Assembly (NCBI GenBank): GCA_017536445.1
Contig: JAFXHJ010000005.1
Coordinates: forward strand, 1 to 47,465
DNA: 47,465 bases
Direction: 5' to 3'
Source of the DNA: Clostridia bacterium
GTDB lineage: Bacteria > Bacillota > Clostridia > TANB77 > CAG-465
Shown piece after piece: positions 15,722 to 24,716 of this stretch (position 1 is its first letter; each line of letters begins with the position of its first letter). Position numbers and translations under genes: made by a program. The notes beneath the pieces are model-generated. The model searched no databases. It had not been told where the DNA came from and was given only the letters and a program-made list of their open reading frames with translations.

Positions 15722-15746
15722 ATACGTATATTAGGAGGAAGAAAAT

Positions 15747-16691
15747 ATGGGACTAACAACAAGTAAAGAAATGTTTAAGAAAGCTTATGAAGGTGGATAT
15801 GCCGTAGGAGCTTTTAATGTAAACAATATGGAAATAATACAAGGTATAATGGATGCTGCTGTTGAAGCAAATTCGCCAGTTATATTACAAGTATCTAGTG
15901 GAGCTAGAAAATATGCAAATGCAATATACTTAAGAAAATTAGTAGAAGCAGCAATCGAAGATGCTAAAGCTAAAGGAAAAGATATAGATGTAGTACTTCA
16001 TTTAGATCATGGAGATACTTTTGAACTATGTAAAGATTGTATAGATAGTGGATTTACATCAGTTATGATAGATGGTTCCAAATACTCTTTTGAAGAGAAT
16101 GTAGAACTAACTAAAAAGGTAGTAGAATATGCGCATCCAAGAGGTGTGGTTGTAGAAGCAGAACTTGGTAAACTTGCTGGAATAGAAGATGATGTAAATG
16201 TTAAAGAAGAAGATGCTAAATTTACATCGCCAGATGAAGCAGTAAAATTTGTTGAACTTACAGGTTGCGATTCTTTAGCAATAGCTATTGGTACAAGCCA
16301 TGGAGCATATAAATTTAAAGGTGAACCAAAACTTAGAATAGATATATTAAAAGAAATAACGGATAGATTACCAGGTTATCCATTAGTATTACACGGAGCG
16401 TCATCCGTACCACAAGAATTTGTAGAGATGTGTAACAAATATGGTGGCAATATTCCAGGAGCTAAAGGTGTTCCGGAAGAATTATTAAGAGAAGCAGCTA
16501 AATACGGCGTGTGCAAAATTAACATAGATTCAGACATACGTTTAGCAATGACAGCAAACATTAGAGAATGTTTCACTGAATCACCAGAAGTATTTGATCC
16601 TAGAACTTATCTTGGAAAAGCAAGAACAGCTGTAAAAGATATGGTAAAACATAAAATAGTAAATGTTTTAGGTAGTGAAAACAAAATGTAA
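15747..16691 (+). CDS. fba: Class II fructose-bisphosphate aldolase (314 aa)
   Basis: Zinc-dependent cleavage of fructose 1,6-bisphosphate into the two triose phosphates in glycolysis. Signatures: LHLDHGD (zinc ligand and catalytic Asp region, about residue 92), EAELGKLAGIEDDV (metal-binding Glu region), GTSHGAYKF and LVLHGASSVP (zinc His residues), and the phosphate-binding KINIDSDIR near the C-terminus. The length is normal for the short class II (FbaA/GatY-like) group. RBS AGGAGGAAG before the ATG. It is a single-gene unit closed by a terminator, just ahead of the acetate kinase operon. A tagatose-bisphosphate specificity cannot be ruled out but is less likely. Confidence 0.93.
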   Translation: MGLTTSKEMFKKAYEGGYAVGAFNVNNMEIIQGIMDAAVEANSPVILQVSSGARKYANAIYLRKLVEAAIEDAKAKGKDIDVVLHLDHGDTFELCKDCIDSGFTSVMIDGSKYSFEENVELTKKVVEYAHPRGVVVEAELGKLAGIEDDVNVKEEDAKFTSPDEAVKFVELTGCDSLAIAIGTSHGAYKFKGEPKLRIDILKEITDRLPGYPLVLHGASSVPQEFVEMCNKYGGNIPGAKGVPEELLREAAKYGVCKINIDSDIRLAMTANIRECFTESPEVFDPRTYLGKARTAVKDMVKHKIVNVLGSENKM

Positions 16692-16694
16692 TTA

Positions 16695-16720
16695 AAAGAG
16701 CGTAATTTACGCTCTTTTTT
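16695..16720 (+). terminator. Rho-independent terminator after the aldolase gene
   Basis: Stem AAAGAGCGTA / TACGCTCTTT with a short loop, then a TTT run. Confidence 0.9.
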
Positions 16721-16746
16721 CTAGTCACATATATTTTACTTTTTTC

Positions 16747-16776
16747 TTGAAAAATACTAAATATATGTGATATAAT
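16747..16776 (+). promoter_or_regulatory. Promoter of the ackA1-ackA2-UAP operon
   Basis: TTGAAA (16747-16752), 18 bp, TATAAT (16771-16776), 40 nt before ackA1. Confidence 0.85.
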
Positions 16777-16815
16777 ATGCTCGTAAAATTTATATAATTG
16801 AAGGGAGAATAATAA

Positions 16816-18000
16816 ATGAAAATATTAGTATTAAACTGTGGAAGCTCATCATTTAAATACCAATTAATAAACATGGATAATGATGAAGTTATATGTAAAG
16901 GAAATTATGAAAGAATAGGTATGGAAGGTTCATTCTTAACTCACAAATTTGGTGATGAAAAGAAAGTATATGAACAACCTGCTAAAAACCATGAAGAAGC
17001 TATTAAATTTACAATGTCTAAATTTGTAGAACCAGGTATAGCGGTTATATCATCTTTAGATGAAATAGATGCTATGGGACATAGAATAGTTCATGGTGGT
17101 GAAAGATTTACATCATCAGTAATAATAGATGATAGTGTAATTGAAGGAATAAAGGATGCAGTTAAATTTGCACCACTTCATAACCCAGCACACTTACAAG
17201 GTATAGATGCTTGTATGAAAGCACTTCCTGGTAAACCAAACGTTGCTGTGTTCGATACAGCATTCCATCAAACAATGCCAAAAGAATCATATATGTATCC
17301 AATACCATATGAATATTATGAAAAATATGGTGTAAGAAAATATGGTGCTCATGGTACATCACACAAATATGTAACTGGAAGAATAGCAGAAATAATGGGA
17401 CGTGACGATCTTAAAGTAATAAGCTGTCACATAGGTCAAGGAGCTAGTATTTCAGCAGTTAAAGATGGTAAATGTGTAGACACAAGTATGGGTCTTACAC
17501 CACTTGCAGGAATACCAATGGGATCTCGTTCTGGAGATTTAGACCCATCAGTAGTTACATATATTATGGATAAAGAAAATCTTTCTCCTAAGGAAATGGA
17601 AACTATATTAAATAAAAAATCTGGTCTTTTAGGAATGTCTTGTATATCTGCAGATAATAGAGATATTGAAGCAGCAATACATAATGGAGACGAAAAAGCT
17701 GAACTTGCTATGAAACATTATACATACAAAATAGCAGGATATATAGCTAATATGGCAACTGCAATGAATGGTGCAGATGTAATCGTATTTACAGCTGGTG
17801 TTGGTGAAAGAGGCGAAAAAGAAAGATGGTTAATCTGTGAAAGATTAGGATTTATGGGAGTAGAACTAGATAAAGAATTAAATAAAACAAGAGCAGAAGA
17901 AAAAGAAATATCTAGTGCAAATTCTAAAGTAAAAGTTTGGATAGTTCCAACTGAAGAAGAATTAATGATAGCTCGTGAAACAATGGCTTTAATTAAATAA
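16816..18000 (+). CDS. ackA: Acetate kinase, first of a tandem pair (394 aa)
   Basis: Converts acetyl phosphate and ADP to acetate and ATP, the energy-yielding end of acetate fermentation. The family motifs are present in order: NCGSSSFKYQ (7-16), GHRIVHGGE, FDTAFHQTMP, YGAHGTSHKYV (catalytic His), HIGQGASI, SMGLTPLAGIPMGSRSGDLDP (catalytic Arg), and FTAGVGERGEKER near the C-terminus. The last is slightly altered from the usual FTGGIGEN, and GLLGMSCISADNRD replaces the common GVSG.SSD.RD. The partner pta is in this window at 35917 but not linked. RBS AAGGGAG. The second copy begins 18 nt after its stop. Confidence 0.95.
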   Translation: MKILVLNCGSSSFKYQLINMDNDEVICKGNYERIGMEGSFLTHKFGDEKKVYEQPAKNHEEAIKFTMSKFVEPGIAVISSLDEIDAMGHRIVHGGERFTSSVIIDDSVIEGIKDAVKFAPLHNPAHLQGIDACMKALPGKPNVAVFDTAFHQTMPKESYMYPIPYEYYEKYGVRKYGAHGTSHKYVTGRIAEIMGRDDLKVISCHIGQGASISAVKDGKCVDTSMGLTPLAGIPMGSRSGDLDPSVVTYIMDKENLSPKEMETILNKKSGLLGMSCISADNRDIEAAIHNGDEKAELAMKHYTYKIAGYIANMATAMNGADVIVFTAGVGERGEKERWLICERLGFMGVELDKELNKTRAEEKEISSANSKVKVWIVPTEEELMIARETMALIK

Positions 18001-18018
18001 TTAGGAGGAAATATATAT

Positions 18019-19212
18019 ATGAAGATATTAGTGTTAAATTGTGGTAGTTCATCTTTGAAATACCAATTAATAGATATGGAAACAGTAAATGTTTTAGCAA
18101 AAGGTAATTATGAAAGGATAGGCGAAGACGAAGCCTTTCTTACACATAAAGTAGGAGGAGAAAAGCTCGTAATAAATAAAGGAGTAAAAACTCATGAACA
18201 AGCGCTAAACGAGATTATTTCATGTTTATTAAGTCCACAGTTTAGCACTATTTCTAGTTTAGATGAGATTTCTGGTGTAGGACACAGAATAGTTCATGGT
18301 GGTGAAATATTTAAAGGTTCTGTATTAATAGATGATAAAGTAATAGAAGATATTAAAGCATGTGCAGTATTTGCACCTTTACACAACCCTGCGGCAGTTC
18401 AAGGAATTCTTGCTTGTAAAGAATTAATGCCTAACACTCCAATGGTTGCGACTTTTGATACAGCATTCCACCAAACTATGCCAAAAGAATCGTATATGTA
18501 TCCAATACCTAAAGAATATTATGAAAAATATGGTATAAGAAAATATGGTGCTCACGGAACATCGCATAAGTATGTAGCAAATAGACTTGCAGAATTAATA
18601 GCTAAACCTATAGAAGAATTAAAAATTGTAACTTGTCATTTAGGTCAAGGTGCAAGTATATCTGCAGTAGATGGTGGAAAATGTATAGATACAAGTATGG
18701 GCCTTACTCCGCTAGGTGGTATAGCAATGGTAACTCGTTCTGGAGATTTAGATCCATCAGTAGTTACATATATTATGGATAAAGAAAACATATCCCCTAA
18801 AGATATGGAAAGCATATTAAATAAAAAATCTGGCCTTTCTGGAATGACTGGCCTTGCACCAGACTTTAGATATATAGAATCTGTATCTAATGAAAATACA
18901 GAAGCAGCTTTAGCAGTAGATGTATTCACATCTAAAGTTGCAGAATATGTAGCAAGATATGCAGCTAAAATGTCTGGAATAGATGGCATAGTATTTACAG
19001 GTGGAATTGGTGAAAACCAAATAAATGTACGTACTAAAGTATGTGAAAGATTAGGTTTTATGGGACTTACAATAGACAAAGAATTAAACAATGTTAAGTC
19101 TGAAGAAAGAAAAATATCTACAGAAGAATCTAAAGTATTAGCATATATTATTCCAACAGAAGAAGAGTATATGATAGCTAAAGACACATTAGAATGTATA
19201 AATATTAAATAA
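18019..19212 (+). CDS. ackA: Acetate kinase, second of a tandem pair (397 aa)
   Basis: A full-length homologue of the preceding gene with all main motifs: NCGSSSLKYQ, GHRIVHGGE, FDTAFHQTMP, YGAHGTSHKYV, HLGQGASI, TRSGDLDP and the canonical FTGGIGENQ. It differs at SMGLTPLGGIAMVTRSGD, where the usual GMPMGTR reads GIAMVTR. The AGGAGGAAATATATAT RBS and 18-nt gap place it in the same transcript as copy 1. Two complete, apparently functional copies next to each other imply a recent or maintained duplication. Different acyl specificity (propionate, butyrate) is possible but cannot be read from sequence alone. Confidence 0.94.
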   Translation: MKILVLNCGSSSLKYQLIDMETVNVLAKGNYERIGEDEAFLTHKVGGEKLVINKGVKTHEQALNEIISCLLSPQFSTISSLDEISGVGHRIVHGGEIFKGSVLIDDKVIEDIKACAVFAPLHNPAAVQGILACKELMPNTPMVATFDTAFHQTMPKESYMYPIPKEYYEKYGIRKYGAHGTSHKYVANRLAELIAKPIEELKIVTCHLGQGASISAVDGGKCIDTSMGLTPLGGIAMVTRSGDLDPSVVTYIMDKENISPKDMESILNKKSGLSGMTGLAPDFRYIESVSNENTEAALAVDVFTSKVAEYVARYAAKMSGIDGIVFTGGIGENQINVRTKVCERLGFMGLTIDKELNNVKSEERKISTEESKVLAYIIPTEEEYMIAKDTLECINIK

Positions 19213-19223
19213 GGAGATGAGCC

Positions 19224-20450
19224 ATGACTTACGAACAAGCACATAAATTACTAAAAAAATATAATCAACTACATTTGTTAGTATCATACAACGATTTGAC
19301 AGATGAAGAAAAAAGAGAATTGTTACAAAGTATAGCCGAAATAGATTTTGAACAGGCAATGAGTCTTACAAAGATTTCTAAAGAACAAATAAATCTTGGA
19401 GAGATAACACCAGTTACAAGTGTTACAGATATAGATTTTTCAAGTGAAGAAAAAGAAGAAATAAAAGCTTTAGGTAGAAGTATTATTTGTAATAAAGAAT
19501 ACGCAGTAATAACAATGGCAGGAGGACAAGGAACAAGACTTGGACATTCTGGTCCTAAAGGGACATTTATGTTAAAACTAAATACAGGAGACAAATACAT
19601 ATTTGAACTTTTTGTGGAAAACTTACAAAAGGCGTATGAAAAGTATGGTGTATATATTAACTGGTATGTTATGACAAGTGTTGCAAATCATGAAGAAACA
19701 GTAGAATTCTTTGAGAATCATAATTATTTTGGTTATCCAAAAGATAAAATAACATTCTTTAGTCAAGGCGAACTCCCAATAACAGATACAGAAGGAAATC
19801 TTGTGCTAGAGTCTAAGGAAAAAGTATTCAAGGCGGCAGATGGTAACGGTGGAATATTTAATGCTATGTCTAGACATGGTATAACAGATAAATTAAAAGC
19901 AGATGGTGTTAAATGGGTACTAATTACAGGTGTGGATAATATTCTTGTAAATATGGCAGACGAAATGTATATAGGATTAACTGCTAGAAGCAATACATTT
20001 AACGGAGTTAAAGCTATAGAAAAAACAATACCTGGTGAGAAGGTTGGCGTATTCTGCAAAAGAGGGGGCAAACCTAGCATAGTAGAATACTCTGAAATGG
20101 ACGATGATATGACAAACGCTAGAGCGGATGATGGTAGTTTGTTATATAAAGATGCTAACATAGTTAACCATTTATTAAGCATTGAACTTTTAGAAAAAAT
20201 CCAAAATGAAAGATTACCAATACATAGAGCGCATAAAAGCTTAAATTACATAGATAGAGATGGCAACTTTGTAATAGCAAAAGATCCAAATCTTTTCAAA
20301 TATGAATGCTTCATATTTGATTATTTTAGCATGGTAGATGATGTAATGATATATAGAGTGGATAGAAATAAAGAATTTGCTCCTGTAAAAAATAAGGAAG
20401 GAGCAGATAGCCCTGCTACTGCAACAGCTTTATATAACGCATTACATTAA
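19224..20450 (+). CDS. UAP1-type UDP-sugar pyrophosphorylase, first of a tandem pair (408 aa)
   Basis: UDPGP-family nucleotidyltransferase: forms UDP-N-acetylhexosamine (or UDP-hexose) from UTP and the sugar 1-phosphate. The nucleotide-binding signature MAGGQGTRLGHSGPKG is at about residues 94-109. GVDNILVNMAD, VGVFCKRGGKPSIVEYSEM, NIVNHLLSIELL, LFKYECFIFDYF and EFAPVKNKEGADSPATA follow the eukaryotic UAP1/AGX order closely, which favours an N-acetylhexosamine substrate over glucose. The N-terminal helical segment (about 1-85) is also UAP1-like. RBS AAGGAGATGAGCC, 11 nt after ackA2. A second copy follows. Confidence 0.88.
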   Translation: MTYEQAHKLLKKYNQLHLLVSYNDLTDEEKRELLQSIAEIDFEQAMSLTKISKEQINLGEITPVTSVTDIDFSSEEKEEIKALGRSIICNKEYAVITMAGGQGTRLGHSGPKGTFMLKLNTGDKYIFELFVENLQKAYEKYGVYINWYVMTSVANHEETVEFFENHNYFGYPKDKITFFSQGELPITDTEGNLVLESKEKVFKAADGNGGIFNAMSRHGITDKLKADGVKWVLITGVDNILVNMADEMYIGLTARSNTFNGVKAIEKTIPGEKVGVFCKRGGKPSIVEYSEMDDDMTNARADDGSLLYKDANIVNHLLSIELLEKIQNERLPIHRAHKSLNYIDRDGNFVIAKDPNLFKYECFIFDYFSMVDDVMIYRVDRNKEFAPVKNKEGADSPATATALYNALH

Positions 20451-20483
20451 TACATAAATATACAAAAAAGAAAGAGGTAAAAT

Positions 20484-21719
20484 ATGAGTAAATTAGAAGA
20501 AATTAAAACAAAACTTGCTGCTTATGGTCAAGACCACCTAATAGCTTTTGTAGGTGAATTAAGTGATTCTGAAAGAGAAAGTCTTTTAACAAGACTAGAA
20601 ACTTTAGATCTTGAACTTGCAAAGAAACTTTATGAAGGTAGAAATGATATATCTACAGGAGATGACAAAATAGAACCAATGGCATATGTAGATAGATTAA
20701 AACTATCTGATGAAGAAAATGCTAAATACATAGCTATAGGTGAAGAGATTCTTAAGGCAGGTAAATTTGCAAGTGTTACTATGGCAGGTGGACAAGGAAC
20801 AAGACTTGGACATTCTGGCCCTAAAGGAACATATATGGTAGAGGTTGGAGAAACGAAATCTTTATTTGAAATTACTTGCGAGACATTAAAAAGAGCATAC
20901 GTTAAATATAACGCATATATTCCTTGGTATATTATGACTAGCCGTGAAAATAACGATGATACAGTTAAATTCTTTGAGACTAACAACTATTTTGGCTATC
21001 CAAAAGAGTATGTAGCATTCTTTAAACAAGGCGAACTTCCAATGATAGGCGAGACAGGAAAAATCCTTCTTGAAACTAAATCTATGGTAAGAGAGGCTGC
21101 TGATGGCCATGGTGGAATATTTGAAGCCATGAATAAAAACGACATAGTTAAAGATATGAAGAGCCGTGGAATAGAATGGATATTTATTGGTGGAATAGAT
21201 AACATATTATTAAATATAGTGGATCCATTGTTTATTGGTATGGCTAAGGATGCGGGTGTTAAAGCCGCTTCTAAAACAATAGTTAAAGCAAACCCAGCAG
21301 AAAAGGTTGGTGTGTTCTGTAAGAGAAATGGTAGACCAAGCGTTATAGAATATTCTGAAATATCCGAAGAAATGGCCAACTTAAGAGATGAAAATGGAGA
21401 ACTTTTATATGGAGAATCTCATATACTATGCAACCTATTTAACATAGATGCACTAGAGCTTATAGGACATGAAAAACTTCCTTATCATGCGGCACATAAA
21501 AAGAGTAACTATATAGCAGAAGACGGTTCAGAATTTGTTCCAGAAGCTCCTAACGCATATAAATTTGAAGCGTTCATATTTGATGCATTTAGCAAAGTAG
21601 AAGATATGCTACTTCTAAGAAGCCTAAGAGAACATGAATTTGCTCCAATTAAGAATAAAGAGGGAGTAGACAGCCCAGAAACAGCAGTTGCTTTATATAA
21701 AGCACATTGGAATGTATAA
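20484..21719 (+). CDS. UAP1-type UDP-sugar pyrophosphorylase, second of a tandem pair (411 aa)
   Basis: Full-length homologue of the gene before it. It has MAGGQGTRLGHSGPKGTYMV, GGIDNILLNIVDPLFIG, VGVFCKRNGRPSVIEYSEI, HILCNLFNIDALEL, YKFEAFIFDAF and EFAPIKNKEGVDSPETA. One GVDN/GIDN and an HILCN/NIVNH difference lie near the sugar-binding region, so the two copies may prefer different sugars (GlcNAc versus GalNAc or Glc), but this is a guess. RBS AAAGAGGTAAA, 33 nt after the first copy. A strong hairpin at 21747 ends the operon. The operon thus holds two consecutive duplications. Confidence 0.88.
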   Translation: MSKLEEIKTKLAAYGQDHLIAFVGELSDSERESLLTRLETLDLELAKKLYEGRNDISTGDDKIEPMAYVDRLKLSDEENAKYIAIGEEILKAGKFASVTMAGGQGTRLGHSGPKGTYMVEVGETKSLFEITCETLKRAYVKYNAYIPWYIMTSRENNDDTVKFFETNNYFGYPKEYVAFFKQGELPMIGETGKILLETKSMVREAADGHGGIFEAMNKNDIVKDMKSRGIEWIFIGGIDNILLNIVDPLFIGMAKDAGVKAASKTIVKANPAEKVGVFCKRNGRPSVIEYSEISEEMANLRDENGELLYGESHILCNLFNIDALELIGHEKLPYHAAHKKSNYIAEDGSEFVPEAPNAYKFEAFIFDAFSKVEDMLLLRSLREHEFAPIKNKEGVDSPETAVALYKAHWNV

Positions 21720-21746
21720 CATAAAATAATAAAATATTAATTAAGT

Positions 21747-21776
21747 AACAGCATAACATTAATTTGTTATGCTGTT
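21747..21776. terminator. Bidirectional terminator between convergent units
   Basis: Perfect 12-bp stem AACAGCATAACA / TGTTATGCTGTT, loop TTAATT, then TTTAAT. It overlaps the stop codon of the minus-strand gene at 21759. Confidence 0.8.
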
Positions 21777-22055
21777 TAATGTTATTGTAAGGGTATGAGT
21801 ACAACAATTACAGTTAGGGATACAAAGTTTAATAGGTAGGCCTATATATATCCTTCTTATAATATATATAGTTCCATTGTTAACACTGATTACAACGGAA
21901 TTCGTCTCGACATTTAATATGGTTAAATAATATCCATTTTGAAGAGAGATAAATGAATTATTAGCATTTAATATATCAGTTATCATTTTATTACAAGTTT
22001 TACATTTGCAACAAAGACAATCGTTCGCTGAGATGTTTACATTTGAATTTTCCAT
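21759..22055 (-). CDS. Small Cys-rich beta-type protein of unknown function (98 aa)
   Basis: The start at 22055 is chosen over an ATG 27 nt upstream because AGGAGGGAAT lies just before it. The sequence begins MENSNVNISANDCLCCKCKTC and has a second Cys cluster, CIPNCNCC. The centre (residues about 36-70) is beta-strand rich: FISLQNGYYLTILNV, VVISVNNGTIYII. The Cys pattern could bind metal or form disulphides. It shares a loose pattern (GY..., INN/VNNG, ...LP..., L.I.L) with the gene upstream at 22064, suggesting a diverged pair. No signal peptide is seen. A spore-coat or surface role is conceivable only by analogy. Confidence 0.7.
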   Translation of the reverse strand: MENSNVNISANDCLCCKCKTCNKMITDILNANNSFISLQNGYYLTILNVETNSVVISVNNGTIYIIRRIYIGLPIKLCIPNCNCCTHTLTITLNSITN

Positions 22056-22063
22056 ATTCCCTC

Positions 22064-22372
22064 CTAGGTTAAAGCACAACATCTAGCAGATGCGTAAAGT
22101 ATAACTTTTAATGTTCCGCCATCTAAAGGTAAATCTATAAGAATAGTTTCGCCATTGTTAATGGTAAAGTTTAAAGAAAAATTTAAGGTTTGATTGTTAA
22201 TTAGAATAGCTAATGAGTCGTTGGAAGCACGTGCGACATTAATAGTGTAACCGTAATATAGATCTATTACGGTAGAAGATGAAAGGTTTGTATACACCTT
22301 TTCAGATACGATAGGAACGCCGCTTTGGCAAACTCTAAATTTAACTGCTAAGAAATAACATACATTATCCAT
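22064..22372 (-). CDS. Small beta-rich protein of unknown function (102 aa)
   Basis: The start at 22372 follows AGGTGGTATT on the minus strand and is better than the upstream in-frame ATG. The protein begins MDNVCYFLAVKFRVCQSGVP and ends ASARCCALT, with strands such as SSTVIDLYYGYTINVA, SLAILINNQTLNFSLNF and TLKVILYA between. The mid-region aligns loosely with the protein encoded 8 nt downstream (21759-22055): both have a GY-strand, an INN turn, a G...I.LP turn and a terminal strand. The two genes are a probable operon of paralogues. No family recognised. Confidence 0.7.
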   Translation of the reverse strand: MDNVCYFLAVKFRVCQSGVPIVSEKVYTNLSSSTVIDLYYGYTINVARASNDSLAILINNQTLNFSLNFTINNGETILIDLPLDGGTLKVILYASARCCALT

Positions 22373-22445
22373 AATACCACCTGTTACATTTATATTACAT
22401 TGTATGTAAAATAGCTTATTTAAGTTCAAATTGTTTTAAGAATTG

Positions 22446-22474
22446 TTGCGAAATTACACACTTTATGATACTAT
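22446..22474 (+). promoter_or_regulatory. Promoter of the hydrolase-LRR-LemA-DUF2207 operon
   Basis: TTGCGA (22446-22451), 17 bp, TACTAT (22469-22474). Confidence 0.65.
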
Positions 22475-22498
22475 GACATTAAATTAAAGAGGTGTAAA

Positions 22499-23581
22499 AT
22501 GACTAGAGAATATGTAAATTCAAAGGGAAAGAAATTTATAGGTCATTTGGTGTTAAAGCCTAATAGTAAAAATGCATTGCCATATATATTGGTTGTGCCG
22601 AAAGAATTAGATGATGGTAAAAATGTTGTTCTAGAAAGCGTTAATTATGAGGGAACTAATGATCCTATGAGAATTGCAGATAGAGTAATTGAAGGCTTAA
22701 GAGGAACGGTAGAGATAGTAGACGATGCACCGATTGTAATACCTTTTGTTCCGGATGTAAAAGGTGGAAGACCATATTATCAACAGCTATCAAGAGAGTG
22801 CTTTGAAGGAGAATATCCTATAGATTTTGAACGCGTGGACTTAAAAGTGTTAGAAACACTTAAAGAAGCACGTGAACTAATAGAAGAAGACTACAAAAAA
22901 ACTACTGCGGAAAAAGTTTTCTTAAATGGTTATTCTTCATCTGGAGTATTTGCTCAAAGGTTTGCAATGTTACATCCAGAAGTAGTAGATAGAGCTTTAA
23001 TAGGCGGTGCGGCAGGTTCTATACCAATTCCAAATGATACATTGGAATATCCTTTTGGAACTAAAGACTTTGAAGAGTTATTTGGAAAAGAATTTAATCT
23101 AGAAGCATATAAAAAAATAGAATTTGCGTATTATGTGGCGGAATTAGAAGCAAATAAAGAGGCTTGGGAGTTTGATATAGAAGGAAATGTTGTAAAAAGA
23201 GATGAAAAAGGAAATCAAAAAGATAAATCGCAAGCAATAGCACCAATGCATGATATGTCATATCTAGTTAGAAGTACTGGAGTAAAACAAGGAAGAGCAC
23301 AAAGAGAAATTTGGGGGAGAGAACTAGCAGAAAGATATGAGAATTGTATAAAATATTACGAAGATAATGGATATAGAATAAGTAGCAAGATATATAGAGG
23401 TTCTACACATGGCGGGATATATAGTTCATCTAATCCTTCTAGATTGGGTGTGTTAAGAGATATTATAGGGTTTTATAAACATCATAAGCCGTTAGAACAA
23501 GATGAGTATAGCGCAGAAAGAATTTCTATGGAAAAACAAAGAGAAAGGGAACACTTAGCAAGAATTAATAGGGAAATATAA
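22499..23581 (+). CDS. Alpha/beta-hydrolase-like protein (360 aa)
   Basis: A nucleophile elbow VFLNGYSSSGVFAQRFAMLHP lies at about residues 141-161, with the putative Ser in GYSSSG, followed by RALIGGAAGSIPIP; this is the alpha/beta hydrolase core. A C-terminal GSTHGGIYSSS may supply the His. The N-terminal section (about 1-75) has strands YILVVPKELDDGKN typical of the esterase/PHB-depolymerase-like branch. No signal peptide, so it acts in the cytoplasm. Substrate unknown. RBS AAAGAGGTGTAAA. It heads an operon with an LRR protein (9-nt gap), LemA and DUF2207. Confidence 0.75.
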   Translation: MTREYVNSKGKKFIGHLVLKPNSKNALPYILVVPKELDDGKNVVLESVNYEGTNDPMRIADRVIEGLRGTVEIVDDAPIVIPFVPDVKGGRPYYQQLSRECFEGEYPIDFERVDLKVLETLKEARELIEEDYKKTTAEKVFLNGYSSSGVFAQRFAMLHPEVVDRALIGGAAGSIPIPNDTLEYPFGTKDFEELFGKEFNLEAYKKIEFAYYVAELEANKEAWEFDIEGNVVKRDEKGNQKDKSQAIAPMHDMSYLVRSTGVKQGRAQREIWGRELAERYENCIKYYEDNGYRISSKIYRGSTHGGIYSSSNPSRLGVLRDIIGFYKHHKPLEQDEYSAERISMEKQREREHLARINREI

Positions 23582-23590
23582 GGAGCAGTA

Positions 23591-24715
23591 ATGAGAAAGA
23601 AAATAAGAAAAAGGAACATAAAAAAAATAGCCTTTTTATTTACAACCATATTATTTTTAATAGTACTAGGAGTTACATTAAATAATAATTTAAATAAAAC
23701 TGTAAAAAGCGAATACGATATAAAGTTAGAAAGTGAAACAAAACAATTAAAAACAAAAGTAATAGAAATGGGCCAGTTAGCATTTAAAAGTGGGAAAAAG
23801 ACAGATGAAGAGATACAAGGGTTTATACTAGAAAGGCTTAAAAGCGAGAATGTATATACAGACAATCATTATATTACTGTAATAGATGGAAAAACAAACG
23901 TAGTTTTAAAACATAAAGCGTTTATAGTAGGTGCAGGATATTATAAAGCAGGAAGTAATTTTAACGAGTTGATTGAATCATGGAAAACATTAAACAATAC
24001 AAGGCTTGCAAATGTAGTAGATGGAAAACTTGGATATTTAAAGTATAGTGGCAAAGAAAAACTAGACGTCATAATAGATAATAGTATAGTTGAAATTAAA
24101 GATAAGGTCTTTAATGAAAATGTAAAAATAGATACATTATATATCCCTGAAAGTGTAAAGATTATTTCAAATAAGGCATTTAATAATATTAATTTTGATG
24201 AAGTTATATTTAATGCTAACGTAGATACGCTTTATGATATATTTAAAAATAATGCTACATTAAATAAATTTACATTTACTAAAAAAATAAAATTTATAAA
24301 AGACGAAGCATTTAAAAATACAAATATTAAAGAAATTAACTTTCTAGGAACAATAGAAGATTTAATATCTACTGTATATTTTTCATATTACGATGCCCCA
24401 AATAATAATAGTGAATGTAAATTGTATATTTATGGGTCTCTAATAGATGAAATAAAAATACCAGATGATACAAAAAAGATAAATGAATATATTTTTATGA
24501 ATTATACAAATATAACAAAGGTAAAACTACCAGATACTATAGAAGAAATTGGCAGAGCTGCTTTTATGGGTGGAAGTATAAGAACGATAGAATATGAAGG
24601 CACGAAAGAAATGTGGGAGAAAATCAAAAAAGCAGAAGAATGGTATACTGGCGAAATTGAATGTACTATTTATTGTAAAGATGGAGAAATAATATATAAA
24701 AAGGAGAATAGGTAA
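23591..24715 (+). CDS. Membrane-anchored leucine-rich-repeat (BspA-type) protein (374 aa)
   Basis: The N-terminus is very basic (RKKIRKRNIKK) followed by one hydrophobic helix (about 13-32), giving a signal anchor. From about residue 155 there are BspA/LRR_5-type repeats: DNSIVEIKDKVF, IDTLYIPESVKIISNKAF, KFIKDEAFKNTNIKEINF, IPDDTKKINEYIF, KLPDTIEEIGRAAF, then a terminal EYEGTKEMWEKIKKAEEW commonly seen after such repeats. It is probably exposed outside the membrane and may bind host or cell-surface ligands. RBS AAGGAGCAGTA; the LemA gene starts one base after its stop codon. Confidence 0.82.
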   Translation: MRKKIRKRNIKKIAFLFTTILFLIVLGVTLNNNLNKTVKSEYDIKLESETKQLKTKVIEMGQLAFKSGKKTDEEIQGFILERLKSENVYTDNHYITVIDGKTNVVLKHKAFIVGAGYYKAGSNFNELIESWKTLNNTRLANVVDGKLGYLKYSGKEKLDVIIDNSIVEIKDKVFNENVKIDTLYIPESVKIISNKAFNNINFDEVIFNANVDTLYDIFKNNATLNKFTFTKKIKFIKDEAFKNTNIKEINFLGTIEDLISTVYFSYYDAPNNNSECKLYIYGSLIDEIKIPDDTKKINEYIFMNYTNITKVKLPDTIEEIGRAAFMGGSIRTIEYEGTKEMWEKIKKAEEWYTGEIECTIYCKDGEIIYKKENR

Positions 24716-24716
24716 T

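Noticed and set aside
19224-21719. The two pyrophosphorylases as bacterial GalU or GlmU
   Set aside because: They lack the GalU/GlmU motifs; the GGQGTRLG...PKG and VEYSE/NH pattern is of the eukaryotic UAP1/UDPGP type.
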